From: Eutreptiella sp. 'Long Island Sound 2002'
Lineage: Eukaryota > Euglenozoa > Euglenophyceae > Eutreptiales > Eutreptiaceae
Direction: 5' to 3'
Assembly (NCBI GenBank): GCA_964036045.1
Contig: OZ038384.1
Coordinates: forward strand, 52,471,632-52,535,631
Length of the DNA stretch: 64,000 nucleotides
The position numbers and the translations under genes were made by a program. The notes under the pieces are model-generated. The model was not told the DNA's origin and did no database searches. It worked only from the letters and a program-made list of their open reading frames with translations. Positions 41,803 to 53,680 of this stretch are shown here, one piece after another (the first letter of the stretch is position 1; each line of letters begins with the position of its first letter).

Positions 41803-42355
41803 GACCCTAGCCCCCCCATGAGGTTCACCCCTACCACTCAACTGAGCGGAGGTACCTTCCTTCATGGAGGACACACCAAAATAAATCAGGCATTTCATGC
41901 TTGTTGGCCTTGGAGGTTAAGCCTAGTGGTCACCCACCCCAAGACCCCTATACTCAATTGTTTCTACCACTTATTGTGGTCCTACTTTGTAACTGTTTCT
42001 GAATTCAGTTGCTTGGCCAAGTCATTTTCTATGTGGTCCTGACATCTATGCCCCACATTCCTAACCAGCACCATTACACCCAAAAGAGTGCACATGAAGT
42101 GCCTATTGCTATCTCTGAGGCAAGAGTCAGACCAATTTTCATATAAAATCTTTTGTATTATCCATTTGTGATTGAATCTTTGTGTATAAACCTGCTTTGT
42201 CTATCTGCAGCCCTTCTGTGTTACACTGGATTCCAAAAACAATCATTGATTCGATCCACATCCTCTTATTGCTCTACTTGCTGCTTTGGTTTGGGTTTTC
42301 AACTACAAAACCTGCAGAACATCATCAAAATATCTAGGGCATAAAGCAAGGACAT

Positions 42356-43200
42356 ATGCTGTGGTGCCCAACAAATCTTTCACCAGGCATCTACGTTCTC
42401 TTGGGCTGGGCACACCAAGGCCATCTTATGGGCGATTTAGGCCAATCCCAAGTCAAGGGCTCACTTGGTGACCCCGCCATTCCCGAATCCAGGGGGGTTT
42501 GGTCGATGCCCAAAAGGTATGTTCGATAGTTGGGCTTGACGCCAAATCCGGGATGTACCCCGGTCCAAGTCGGATATCTACCCCATTTGCTCGACCACTA
42601 GTGTGCGCATTTTCGGCCATTTTTAGCCATTTTCATATTTTGGGCACTATGTTCAGCCCCACCGTGCACGCTGACTGCATGGACCAATGGACCGAATGTG
42701 GTATGTTGCTTGTGCATATTTGTCCCCATGGCTCGCATGATACGTGGGCGGACCGAAGCACCCACTCACAAGGAGCTAGCCAAAGATGAGTGTGGGCAAT
42801 TTTGCCGTTTTGGCACTTGTGGACGCAGCTCAGGCCACCACCATGCTATGGCCCATGGACCTCTTCAGGAACCAAGTACGTGTGCACCCACACTTGACTC
42901 CCATTGGGTCCCACATCAAATGTTGAGTCCCATCTCCAAGCCATCATGGAGGAATACCCTTGGGGATACTTTCATTTTTGGCTCATTTCTGGGTATGTCA
43001 AATCACCCCTTTTGGAACCCCAATTTCATCCCCCCATGTGGTCCATTGGAGGCCCCATATCTTTATGCCCATCAGGAGCCCAGACCTCCTTCCAAGTCTT
43101 GCACTTAGATATGTCTCAGGTGCTGCCTTCTATTTCATTAGCCATAGGCTTAACCTTGGCTGCCTGAGCCATCCATGGGATTTACCCAAATTTTGCATAT
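42356..43200. other. Unassigned sequence between elements A and C
   Basis: About 845 bp with no convincing open frame, no repeat of another part of the window and no RNA gene that I can see. Frames on the plus strand are short and overlapping. Confidence 0.5.
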
Positions 43201-43554
43201 TGCAGCATTTCCGTGGACCCCTTGCAAAGCACCGCAATTTCTGCAAGAATCGAACATTTCGTGAGTCGATTTAAGTTGCTTAAACTGCTCTAAGGCGTTA
43301 GCCACAGGCATTCCAAATCTACATAGATGCCTGTGAAAACACGGGAAAACAGTGGAATCTCACGAATTATTACAAAATGGGGCAAAACAACGGAAATTTA
43401 GTATAAAAAACTGCTATTTTTACATAAAAAAACGGCAATTCTCGCTGTTGTTCTGTAGCCTTCGTAATCCCGTTTTACGTCATAAATTGCGCTATTCAGC
43501 GCGTGTGCGAGCCACTGCCGGTAGCGGTCGGGAGGCCCTCCCGCTACCGCTTCA
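43201..43554 (-). repeat. LTR of element C (3' LTR in minus sense)
   Basis: 354 bp; contains a strong hairpin ggtagcgg / gctacc around gggaggccctccc near its right end (43520-43551). Similar to 45088-45439 apart from some 15 differences. Confidence 0.7.
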
Positions 43555-44077
43555 CCCCCCTCCTTAAAGGTTTGTTTATCCCCCAAGGGGAAAAAGAAAC
43601 CCCAGAGGTAGCCTCTTTCTAGGTGTCCAGTGGGGAGCACCAATACTACCCTCAGGCAAAAACCTGCCTACTTTGCCACACTAGGAAAAGAAAAGGCCAA
43701 GGACGACTTGCCCTGTTTGTTTTGGAAACCTGGTAAAAGTTTCCAGTTTCCCGAAAACCTCCATGCTTTCAAAAACAAAGCAACAGGGCGGACACACACG
43801 TAAGGCACTATAATTCAGTACTGACACTCATGTTGCTGCGTCAGTTCGTGCCTTACCCAGGCACCGTGCACTGTACTGAACAGGTGCGGGTGCGTGTGCC
43901 GGGGACTGAGGTCCCTCATATATACATGGGTCATATGTCCCATATATATACTCAGTGGTGGAGCCTGACAGGACTGGGCTCTCACCACGGCAAGTCTGAC
44001 AAGACTGGACTTGCCCAAAGGCACAGGAGTGGGTGTGCCAAGACAGCACCCTCTCCAACAAACGGAATTTTAAATTA

Positions 44078-44980
44078 TCACCGTCTCCAACGACGGCTGC
44101 CACTGCCCTGTGTCTGCGTTCCACTGTCTTGGTTGGTCGCTCTGCCGGCGGTGGCTGTCTTTCTCGGCGTCTGGAAGTCCTCCACAACTTCCACCCTTTT
44201 CTTCGCTTCGCCCGTAGCGGACTTCGTTCTGGATGTCCTCTCCAGGCGGCGCACTCGCTCTTGCAGACTCTCCACCTCTGACTTCAGGGTCCACATCTCC
44301 GCTGCTGCATTCCTCGCCCACGCCGTCATCTCTGCGGCCCAGGCCTTCAACTCCACCGTCTCGGTTGGTAGGATGGCGAGCTCCGAGCCTAACCGACTGG
44401 GACTGGGGTTGCGTGGATTTCTGGTGATCTCTCCTCCACGTTGGGGTACTGGTAGGTACTCCGGCGCTTTGTGGGGAGCAGGTAGGCGCTCCCTCGACGC
44501 TTGGCCACGGTCTGCTTGACCAAGGCATGGACCTTGTCTTCGGTGGAGCGCTGATTGGCGTCCGGTGTTCTCCAGGATGCTGGTTGGCGCTCCCAAGCTG
44601 CTTGATGATGGTCGGGCTTGCAGAAGAGTTCTCTTTCGACCGCTCCGTGGCCATCACGGTAATCCAGATTGCGGCTGGTACTTCCGCTCTTGGGACGGCC
44701 GGTGCTGCCGCCGTACTGGTTCCCACGACCATAGGGTTGACGGCTGGAAGGGCCATACCTCTATTGCTCGAGCGCGGGACTGCGGGTCGAGATTGGCCTT
44801 GGACTGGGACTCCAGTCTGACGCGTCGCTGTAGCTGTCCAGGTTGTAGCCGCCATTTTGCGGTCTCCACGTCCTGACGCCGCTGCTGTCGCTGCTGCTCA
44901 TCCAGGACCCTGCGGAGGCACTTGCTGCCTCTCCTCTGGCCGCTTGCTGTGGCTGACGGCCACGTTACGGTGATGTCTGG
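44078..44980 (-). pseudogene. Gag-like coiled-coil gene remnant of element C
   Basis: The minus strand carries two open stretches in one frame (44869-44654 and 44596-44078) separated by a stop. The first has a Q/R-rich helix (LDEQQRQQRRQDVETAKWRL), the second a heptad-like helix (EMWTLKSEVESLQERVRRLE) and a basic tail. Another frame is open over 44070-44855 but has low-complexity composition. Such coiled-coil, basic proteins occur as gag proteins of small LTR elements. The match is to composition and not to a named family. Confidence 0.4.
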
Positions 44981-45087
44981 CGCTGCGCTCAGCGCTTTCT
45001 GGTTTCAGCGCCTGTTAGCGCCGCTCGTTGGCGCTGCTGGGCGCTGCGGCCGGCGGCTGTCCGTGTTCAGGGTGATTAGAACAGTTT

Positions 45088-45439
45088 TGAAGCATTTCCG
45101 TGGACCTCTTGCAAAGCACCGCAATTTCTGCAGGAATCTAACATTTCGTGAGTCGATTTAACTTGCTTAAACTGTTCTAAGGTGTTAGCCACAGGCCTTC
45201 CAAATCTACATAGATGCCTGTGAAAACACGGGAAAACAGTGGAATCTCGCGAATTATTACAAAATGGGGCACAACAACGGAAATTAAGTATAAAAAACTG
45301 CTATTTTTACAGAAAAACGGCAATTCTCGCTGTTGTTCTGTAGCCTTCGTAATCCCATTTTAGGTCATAAATTGCGCTATTCAGCGCGCGTGGGAGCCAC
45401 TCCGGGTAGCGGTCGGGAGGCCCTCCCGCTACCGCTTCA
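45088..45439 (-). repeat. LTR of element C (5' LTR in minus sense)
   Basis: 352 bp copy of 43201-43554, with the same terminal hairpin near 45405-45435. Confidence 0.7.
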
Positions 45440-45443
45440 ATAT

Positions 45444-46139
45444 TTTTGCCATTTCTGCACCCAAATCTGGGTGTCACCACCCCTTGAATCGGCTTGAGGG
45501 TCGGACTGGTAATGGGTTCAGAAAATCTAGCAACCTTCCTCCTTCCCAATATCCCAATCGTGACCTCTCCTACCGTGTGAGCCCGGTGACCTACCGTGAT
45601 TCCTTTGTCACATAGGGTCCCCCACCATTGTTGCTTTTCTTATGTTGATTGCATCCGCTTCCTTCCCCATCAATGCATTGTACTTATGCCACTGAGTACC
45701 TCCGACACATCAAAGTGATCCTCATCGACTTGTTGCAGCTTGCCCGTGTGACTGTCCAAGGTTGTCCATGATTTTCAGGACAGGGTTCTGTTTTTTGACG
45801 TAGTGAGAGGAGCCCCAGGACAGAGCAAATCAGGAAGCAAGACAAGGCACCAAGGAAACGTGCCTGAGTCCTCCCAAGCTACCAGGGACGTGGCCGACGA
45901 GAGACCGATCCAACCAAACCTGCGTCGATGAGCACTGTGAGCCAGTCTTGACCAGTTCCAAGACCAGGGCACCTGTAGCATTGTTAAAGACTATTTGTCG
46001 GGAAGATTGTTAGCGTGGATGTGGACATTTCTTCGCCGTGGTATGTGGCGGGGCTTCTTTCAATGTGTTGCTGGCCTACTGTTATTTGGCGCAGCAGTCG
46101 ATGCGACGAGGCATGCGTAAAGAGGATACCGGTTGTGCA
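45444..46139. other. Unassigned sequence
   Basis: About 700 bp with only short, overlapping frames. Nothing recognised. Confidence 0.5.
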
Positions 46140-46269
46140 GCGTCATTGGAATTCGTCCTGGCAAAGGAGAAGGAGCTCGTGTTGTGGGTGGCGTGATGTG
46201 TACGGTTTGGTTGATGACACGGGGCAACAACAAGTCACTTGTCGCTGGGTACCAGGGAGGGTACGAGGA

Positions 46270-46650
46270 TCACGGAACAGGGAAAATGTCCGGATCAAAG
46301 GGAACCACATGCGCGCCCAGGGCAGGCAGAACTTCATGCAGCGCACGACACCACTGTGATCGTGCATCACCTAATTCATACAACGCTTTCCGCAGGCGCC
46401 GCAACTTCCCAAACAAGTTCATCCCCGATGGTGGCCGCACAAACACGTCCCTTGTACAGTTCACCACCTTGAACGAATGCCGTGCAAATATCCAACGCCA
46501 CCGGAGACGAGCCCTGGGACGCCACCACAGCCAAGGGTACACGCAAGGAAGACTTAGAACAGATAGGCGAAAACGTCTCCATGTCTTGTACGCCGCGCTA
46601 TTCAAAGCCACGAACCACCAAGCGAGCTTTCGCCTTAAGCGTGCCATCAT
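46270..46650 (-). pseudogene. Ty1/copia reverse transcriptase remnant
   Basis: On the minus strand, blocks of copia RT appear in order: KARLVVRGFE, then an in-frame TAG, then METFSPICSKSSLR, VALDICTAFVQG, a frame change, DVFVRPPSGM, and LRRLRKALYELGDARSQW. These match the order of conserved copia RT blocks (ARLV.RGF, ETFSPV, LDV.TAFL.G, RLRKALYGLKQ). The stop and the frameshift make it non-functional. It is unrelated to the gypsy elements around it. Confidence 0.75.
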
Positions 46651-46654
46651 CTAG

Positions 46655-46840
46655 CACCATGTCTACTAGTTGGGTTGCTATTCACATTGACGATATCTGT
46701 GTGGCTGAAGCGGACGTGTTTTTTTCAAAATATGTGGGGTGCAACTTTGATGCGTACGTGCTACCAGTGCAAACATGATTGAAATTATGTTGGATCAAAC
46801 GAGAAACATTGATGATATCGCAAGCATGACGTTATAGAAC
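46655..46840 (+). pseudogene. Possible second copia RT piece, opposite strand
   Basis: The plus strand reads SWVAIHIDDICVAEAD, which resembles the copia YVDD box region, followed by MIEIMLDQTRNIDDIASM, like the copia stretch after it. It is next to, but on the other strand from, the remnant at 46270-46650, so a local inversion would be needed. Confidence 0.4.
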
Positions 46841-46876
46841 AAAGCAAGAACAGGGACCGATGCTAAACGCAAAGAG

Positions 46877-47579
46877 TAAGAAAGAGTCACTGCCATGTCT
46901 TTCTTGGAGGGCTGGATCCAGGCCAAGCCCCCCTTAAAACCCATTTGTTGATGCTAAGACTAACTTAAGTATTTTTATTACTCTTTTGAAGCTTTTAGTA
47001 CACTTTCTCAAAGTAACTAGGGTTATAACCCTAGCCCCCCATGAAGTTCACCCCTACCACGCAACTGAGCGGAGGTATCTTCCTTCATGGAGGATATACC
47101 GAAATAAAATAGGCATTTCATGCCTTAGGCCTTGGTGGTTAAGCCTAGTGGTCTCCCACCCCAAGACCCCTATACTCAATAGTTTCTACCACTTATTGTG
47201 GTTCTACTTTTCAACTGTTTCTGAATTCAGTTGCTTGGCCAAGTCATAATCTGTGTCTGGCCTAACTCCTATGACCCACATTCCTAACCAGCTCCATTTC
47301 ATCCAAAAGAGTGCACATGAAGTGCTTGATGCTAACTTGGAGGCTAGAGTCAGGCCAGTTTTCACATAAAATCTTTTCTTTTATCCATTTGTGATTGAAT
47401 CTTTGTGTTTATACCTGCTTTGTCTATCTGCAGCCCTTCTGTGTTGCACTGGATTTCAAACGATTCATTGATTCCATCCACATCCTGTTCTTGCTCTACT
47501 TGCTTCTTTGGTTTCGGGATCTCACCATCAAAAACCTGCAGGATTTCATCAAAGTTTATAGGGCACTAATCAAGGACAT
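46877..47579 (+). repeat. 5' LTR of gypsy A' (703 bp)
   Basis: Begins at the same gagtaagaaa boundary and ends aaggacat like the A LTRs, and has the same length. It is clearly more diverged from them than they are from each other. A primer-site-like ggcagcagaggc follows at 47586. Confidence 0.88.
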
Positions 47580-47668
47580 CTTTCCGGCAGCAGAGGCAAA
47601 CCCTGAGTACCTTTCGAACCGACTCTGAGCAGAAGAACAAGAAAAGCACACTGAAAAGCACATTGAAC

Positions 47669-49862
47669 ATGACCACTCAACTGTCCTCCCGAACCTGGCC
47701 GATCAGAAGTGTACAAGCCCAACTTGGCAGTGTAGCCAACCCAAAGAGTGAACCACCACTCGGAGCAGCATCTGGGTCTCAGGAAGATCCAGAGCACAGG
47801 AGGGCGAATCTGAATCCGCCCAGAACAACCCCATGAACCATGGAAACCCCAGCGGCCCATGGTGAGGACAGCCTGCAAAGGCTCCGCAGGCGTGTAGAAG
47901 CCTCATTCGCCCGGTTGGCCTGTCCGGCCTCATCTTCTGCTGTTCTTGGAGGTGGTCCTGAAGAACAAGGGGACCTACGATGGAGGATGGACGAGTTTAT
48001 GCTCCACGAGGAGTACCAGAAGTCCACCGTAGGAGAAGATGAAAAAATACCTCTTGATGCCCTCGGGTTGCCACCCCAAACTGAGTTGGGTTCCTTCCTT
48101 TATTCGGGGCCATCTACAGACATGGCGGACACAGTATCACTACCGAGACGACGAGTACACGAGCACCCGAGAGCATGGCATCCAGACCTGCCGATAACTT
48201 CAACGGCTCCTGAAAAGAGCCTGGATCCTCTTCGCCCAGAGCCCACCTCTGGGGCTCTGGATCGCACGGCCGAACTTTTGGCCAAACTTCTATCCGGATC
48301 GGAAGACCCGGATGTGACAGCTCTGTCAGAGGCTGTCAAGGCTAAATTGGGTATCACCGAACCCTTACCCAAGCCAGCACTACTCTCACCTTCACCCGGA
48401 TTGAGCATGTTGGCTGCTGATCTCAAAAGATGAAGGGTGTCCAGGTTGCTACCGAAGGTCACGTGCCCCAGCCCTTTTCATCCTCGCGCCAGGACAGTCC
48501 CAATTGCTGAACTACAGGACGTGCCTGTGACGGGCCTGAGAATAGAGGGTCGTCAGCCCTGGCACCCCTTGCCGGCGTATCTCCCCCCCCTTCAGGCCTA
48601 ACCCCGGGGGGTGGGATGATGGGCAGACCGAGTGCCCAGGCGAACATCAAGCTTGAATTGCCGGATTTCGACCCGCAAAATCTGCCTGAATGGGCAGAAG
48701 AATCTGCTGAGTTTCTTTTGCTAACTGGCCAATCCAATGTGGATGTGGCCACCAAATGCTCACTGCTGAAACGCTCATGCAAAAAGAAATTTTTGCAAAA
48801 ACAGGTGAAACAGATTGTGAAAACCTGTTCAACCTGGGCAGAGGTACTCCAAAGACTGGAGAAAACATTCCCAGTCTATGAGACTGACCTCAGTGTGCGC
48901 ACACAGATAGAGGAGCTACCTATGCTCCCTGAGTTTCCTTCCGCTGCGCGAGTCTCTGAATATGTGTGCGACATAGAGTATCTGTTTTCACGGATGAACG
49001 TGGGCTCCTACTGAGCCGCTGAGCCCCACCTGTGGCTCATGAGTAAGATTCCCCAACGTACGTGGGATGACTGCCGCGCTACCTCTGAGAGGAAGAGCCG
49101 GACCCACTCGTACGACGAACTGGTGGACCTGCTGATTGAGCTAGCTCTTGAGAGGGGGAATGACTCCCACATGGAGAAATTCCTCAAGAAGCACTTAGGT
49201 CGAGGTCGTACCCATACGCCCGAACGTGGCGAAGGAGAAGGGCGTAAAAATCCCACTAATGCCAACCACGGAGGTGGTAAGTGAAGGGGTAACCTACGTG
49301 CCATGAATGAGGTTAAACCTGATGCAGGTATATCCCCTCTGTTCTACTGTAAACCTGTCAATGACAAGGGGGGACCTTGTCATGCCCCTGACTGCGACCA
49401 CCGCAGCAGTTGTATGCTGCAGATGAAACGACAGCAGCACTCCAAGGATGGGAAAACTGTGACCGATCAAGATCATTTCGCATGTATCATCACCGGTGGC
49501 TATTGTGGCAAACGTCGTCACTACGAGGACGAGTGACACATAAAGAAACGCGAGAGTGATAAACTCAATTGGCAGGAAGCAGAACGCCAGAAGAACCAAA
49601 CACCCACTAGAAACACCAGAATGGGCATAAAGGTGGTAAAGGAGGTGGCAAGGGGGGTGGCAAAGGTGGACCCCGTAACGCCAAGAGGCGCTCCTCAGGG
49701 CCCGCTGCTACTCCCCCTCCTGCCGAAGGTGACCCCAAGAAGCGCCCACAGGGGAATAACGCTTCCCCTGAGGGGAATAAGTCCAAGAGGAGGCCAATTG
49801 CCTGGATGGCCAAGTTCCTCATGGCTGCAGGGGTGGATGTCAAGTTCCTTGCTGAGGAGTAG
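47669..49862 (+). pseudogene. Gag of gypsy A'
   Basis: Colinear with the gag of A but with stops: TGA after the first 55 or so codons near 47834, another at 48431, TGA at 49013 where A has GGA, TGA at 49282 and TGA at 49534 within the zinc-knuckle region. The uninterrupted sequence over the Harbinger site of A shows what the empty site looks like. The final codons and TAG (49860-49862) plus GGGGGGCGGC are the same as in A. Confidence 0.85.
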
Positions 49863-51314
49863 GGGGGCGGCTCCGAAGAGGAGGATTTGTTTTTCTGGAT
49901 CCTCTTGACTATGGGGGATCAAGTTTTTCGAGTGGTGCTTGACACCGGTGCAACACTTTCCATAGTGGCCCGGCGCCTGCTAAAAACCTTCGAGATAACT
50001 ACGACCGTGGCCATAAGAGTAGGGGATGGGCGTACCATCCATTCCTTGGGGGGGGTCGCTGTGACTATATGCCTGGGCAACGAAACTGTGACCCAACACT
50101 GCGGAGTGTTGGACACCGACGCCTTTGACATCATCATTGGTACCGACTTCCTACGAGGAAACCCCCAGGTAAAAATGCTGTCTCTCCAGCGCCCCTATTG
50201 TTTGCACTGCGAGTTTGGCAGTGGGCTGTTCCCCGTACCTTTGGAGCTGTCAAGACGAAAAGAGTCTGGGCTGCGCTACGCATCCAAGACTAACTATCGT
50301 ACTGAAAACTACCAATTGGCCCGTCACGTTCTTGAAAATGGACTGGCGGCCCTTCAGATAAACCTGGATGAGATCCAGGTGGAATCGATTGCGAGCCAAC
50401 AACAGCACATCATGCAGTTGTACTGCTCGAAACATTTGAACAACGCTTTCCGTTTCTTCTGGAAAGCAATGGGCCTAGCGTATGCTAACCCTCCCTTCTC
50501 CCTGCTCGCGAAGGTTCTAACCAAAATCGCTTATGAGGGAGGAAGGGTGGTCATGTGCACCCCTGACTGGGGCTGCTCTGGTGAACACGCTTACTGGCGC
50601 TGTATCCTAGATCGAATAACCGTGGGAAGAGTGCAACTCCCCGACAGTCCCATCTATGTGCCTGAGGACTCAGACACAGCTATGCAGGCCCCTGAGTGGG
50701 CCAGTTTCTTATCCATCGTCGATGGATCTCTCAATCCTGTCCCCTTGTGTGACCTAGACCAGGTGCTACTGAAAGAGGTCATGGCCGAAAATTGTGGCCT
50801 GACCCTTTATGATCTCAAAAATCGATCTCCTGAGCACCCATCTGCCACACTTACAGGGTGTGAATGTCCCGATGGCTATGTGGAACCTGCAGCTGTTAAG
50901 GAAGATGCTGACGACCAACTGTCTGAGATCGCCAGCACTATCCCTCCTGTTGATCCCAGCTGTGTTAGGCTAAAACACAGTGCCTTCCTAGCCCAGCTGT
51001 TGCTGGAGGAGGTAGATCTAGAGTCAACCTCAGAACCCACTTCCCCTGTTGGGAAGCCGGTACTACACATGCAGCCTATGCACACAGGTGAACCCGTGGC
51101 CCAAAGTCTTGATGCTCTAGCGCGGCCTGCTTCTAATAACATGCCACTGTCTGAGCATGGCACTCAGGAACTCCGACGGCTGTTGTACCTGAAGGCCGAT
51201 GGTATTGAACGCCAGGAGCGGCTGCAACACCTCAGACAGACCTGGAAATCCTTCATCTGGTCTGAGGAGGACGATGATTCCTATACGCTGCCTGATCCTG
51301 AGATACCGCTAGTG
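49863..51314 (+). pseudogene. Pol of gypsy A', part 1 (protease, MTase-like, spacer)
   Basis: Open from the gag TAG to the retroposon insertion. It contains protease LDTGATLS and IGTDFL, and, unlike A, an unbroken reading frame across the methyltransferase-like block with NPPF at 50487-50498. The DLFAS motif of A is changed to ESIAS here. The frame ends 6 bases into retroposon b. Confidence 0.85.
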
Positions 51315-52139
51315 CTGTAGTGTAAGTAAGTAAGTAAGGGCGGCCTTGTCCGCAGCCTCATCTGACATCTCCTTGTTTGTTTTACATGGTGGCCGCCTCT
51401 GGCGGAAAGGAGAGCTCTCCACCATCAGTTCCCCTGGCGACCCCTGTCTCACCTCACGGCCGAGAACTTCAACCAGGTTCCCTTGGGGCATGACCGGCGG
51501 TAGGCTCCCTTCAGTCGCTGCCCTCACGGTTTCAACTCCTTCCGGTCACCCTTTGAAGGATCCCCCGGCCTTTCCCCCCTAGCACAGCCTATTGGGCGCC
51601 TGCAGGCGGGTTTCCTGTGAAGAGCCCTCGCCGACAGCGGAGCATTTCTCTCTGTCAACCACATTCCACCACTCCCCATCCCTCACGGGTTGGAGTACGA
51701 CTCGGCTCCCGGATGCACTTGGATGCCGTCCATCCCCGGCTGGAGGCCAGGGGGCGACCCTTTCCACGTTCCCCCTGGTCCCGCTCACGCATGAACCTAC
51801 GTGTACTCAGGCCATTGACCTGGGGATCTCAAGGTCAACCCTCACCCCTGCGGACACCTCACGGCCCTCCCGGAGGTCAGAGCATATTTCCGACTTCCCG
51901 TGGTCAGGTTCCCCATGGTGGGCCCATGGTTCACCACTCCATGGCGACTGGTTTCCCAATGCCACGGGGCTGTTGCTTGGCGCTTTCGGTCTCCCTGCCC
52001 ATCCGATGTCCCATTCCCCTTTGCCTCATCCCGGCACCAGCCCGTTCCCAGCGTCCCATGGACTCCCTACCCCGTCGGGCCGTTGTGCGGCCCTAGCCAC
52101 ACGCCCTTCCCCGCCCCGTCCCCTTGTCCCATCATCCCG

Positions 52140-52690
52140 TGTTTATACCCCACCGGGTCGCCAGCAACCTTGTGGCGCGGGCCCACTGGATCTTCTTCCA
52201 TCCGGGGACCGCTTCGTGCGCCTAGCACGGGTCGCTCCCTTCCCGCCACCGTCTCTTTCCCCTGTGCCGCGGCCCCGGCCTAATCCCCTGGGCTGTTGTG
52301 CGGCCCCATCCCATCCCTGATCCCGTGTTTATACCCCACCGGGCCGCCAGCAACACTGTGGCGCGGGCCCACTGGATCCTCATCCATCCGGGGACCGTTT
52401 CGTGTGCCTAGCACGGGTCGCTCCCTTCCTGCCCTTTTCCCCTGTGCCGCGGCCCCGGCCTATTCCCTTGGGCTGTTGTGCGGCCCCATCCCATCCCTCA
52501 TCCCGTGTTTATACCCCACCGGGCCGCCAGCAACCCTGTGGCGCGGGCCCTCTGGATCCTCATCCATCCGGGGACCGTTTTGTGCGCCTAGCACGGGTCA
52601 CTCCCCTCCCGCCCCCGCCCTTCTCTCCTGTGCCGCCTCCCATGCTGTCCTAGTCCCCTGGGGCCGTCGCATGGCCCTAGCCACACGGGT
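52140..52690. repeat. About 185-bp tandem repeat, three units
   Basis: Units start at gtttataccccaccgggc (52140, 52327 and 52507, spacing 187 and 180) and include ctggatcctcatccatccgg and cctagcacgggtc. Inside retroposon b. Confidence 0.85.
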
Positions 52691-53059
52691 CCGGGTTCCA
52701 TGTGCCCATCCGCCACTCATTCTTCTCCTTCCCCTCTCGCTTCCCGCCTCTTGCTCTTCTTGTCCTCGTTCTCCCCCTTCCCCGGTTTTTGTACTTGCTC
52801 TCTTTGCCGTTTCTTGCCGCCGCCGCTTCATCTTCCTCCTGGAGCCCCGGACGCTCCCATCCAGGGCCGCCTCGCCCCCAGATGTTCCAGCCCTGGTGCG
52901 CTGCTTCCCTGGTTGTTCCCGTCCGGGTTCCACGTGTTTGGCCGCTTTTCCATCTGCTCATTCGCCTCCCACTTCCTGACTCTCTTTCGTCGTATCCTTC
53001 CTCATCTGGTCCTTGCCCTTGTTCATGTGCTCCTCCCCGTTGTTCTCCGCTACCGTATC

Positions 53060-53680
53060 CCCCTCCTTTCGCAGCCCCGGACGTTCCAATCCCCGGCCGC
53101 TGCTTCCCCGGACGCTCCAGTCCCGGGCCTCCGCCCCCGGATGTTCCAGTCCGGGTGTTTTGCTTCCCCGGATGTTCCAGTCCGGGTTCCACGTGTTTGC
53201 TTCTTCTTCTCCTCTCTCTTCCCTTCTCCTGCTCTTCTCGTCCTCTCTCTCCACCGACCCTGTCTCTCGTGCACGCATGCCTTACCCCTTGTCGATTCTT
53301 GCCACCGCCGCCTCTTCTTCCTCCTGGAGCTCCAGACGCTCCTTTTCATGGCCGCCTCGCCCCCGGATGTACCTGCCCTGGTGCGCTGCTCCCCCGGTTG
53401 TCCTCGTCCGGGTTCCACGTGGGTGGCCGCTGTTCCTTATGCTCCTTCTCCTCCCACTTCCCTTCTCTTGTCCGTCTTGTCCTTCCCTATCTGGTCCATG
53501 CTAGTCCATGTTGTCCACGTGCTCCTCGTCGCTTCTGTCCGCCGCCATTTCCTCCTCCTTCTGAGGTCCCGGACGTTCCACTCCCGGGCTGTTGCCTCCC
53601 CGGACCTTCCAGTCCAGGGCTTCCGCCCCCCGGATGTTCCAGTCCGGGCGCATTGTTTCCCTGGATGTTCCAGTCCGGGT
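53060..53680. repeat. Scattered hairpin minisatellite, GGACGTTCCAGTCC type
   Basis: Repeated short inverted words of the form ccggacgttccagtccgg, separated by 20-40 bases and by longer C/T-rich gaps, in groups near 53075-53190, 53570-53690. They are looser relatives of the regular array at 54060-54970. Confidence 0.65.

Larger units (their letters stand above)
15066..42355 (+). mobile_element. Ty3/gypsy retrotransposon A, with two nested insertions
   Basis: Full-length element with 703-bp LTRs at both ends, the second split by element B. After removal of Harbinger copy 2 (5.35 kb) and B (10.8 kb) the element is about 11.2 kb. Internal order: primer site, gag, TAG, protease, methyltransferase-like domain, RT, RNase H, integrase, chromodomain, then a 2.7-kb non-coding region and the polypurine tract. 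LTR starts and ends are placed to within a few bases because the outer ends are not clean TG and CA, and no certain target duplication was found. Confidence 0.85.
30870..42355 (+). repeat. 3' LTR of gypsy A, split by element B
   Basis: The LTR runs 30870-31024, is interrupted by element B at its GACCC (31020-31024), and resumes at 41808-42355. The two pieces add up to 703 bp, the same as the 5' LTR. Confidence 0.88.
43201..45439 (-). mobile_element. Non-autonomous LTR element C
   Basis: Two near-identical direct repeats, 43201-43554 and 45088-45439, bound 1.53 kb. In minus orientation each LTR starts TGAAGCGGTAGC and ends with GGAAATGCT plus TGCA or TTCA. A purine run aaggagggggg (minus strand, just inside the left LTR) is a good polypurine tract and sets the orientation. 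ATAT flanks both sides (43197-43200 and 45440-45443), a likely target duplication. The inside holds gag-like remains but no pol, so it needs another element for movement. Confidence 0.7.
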
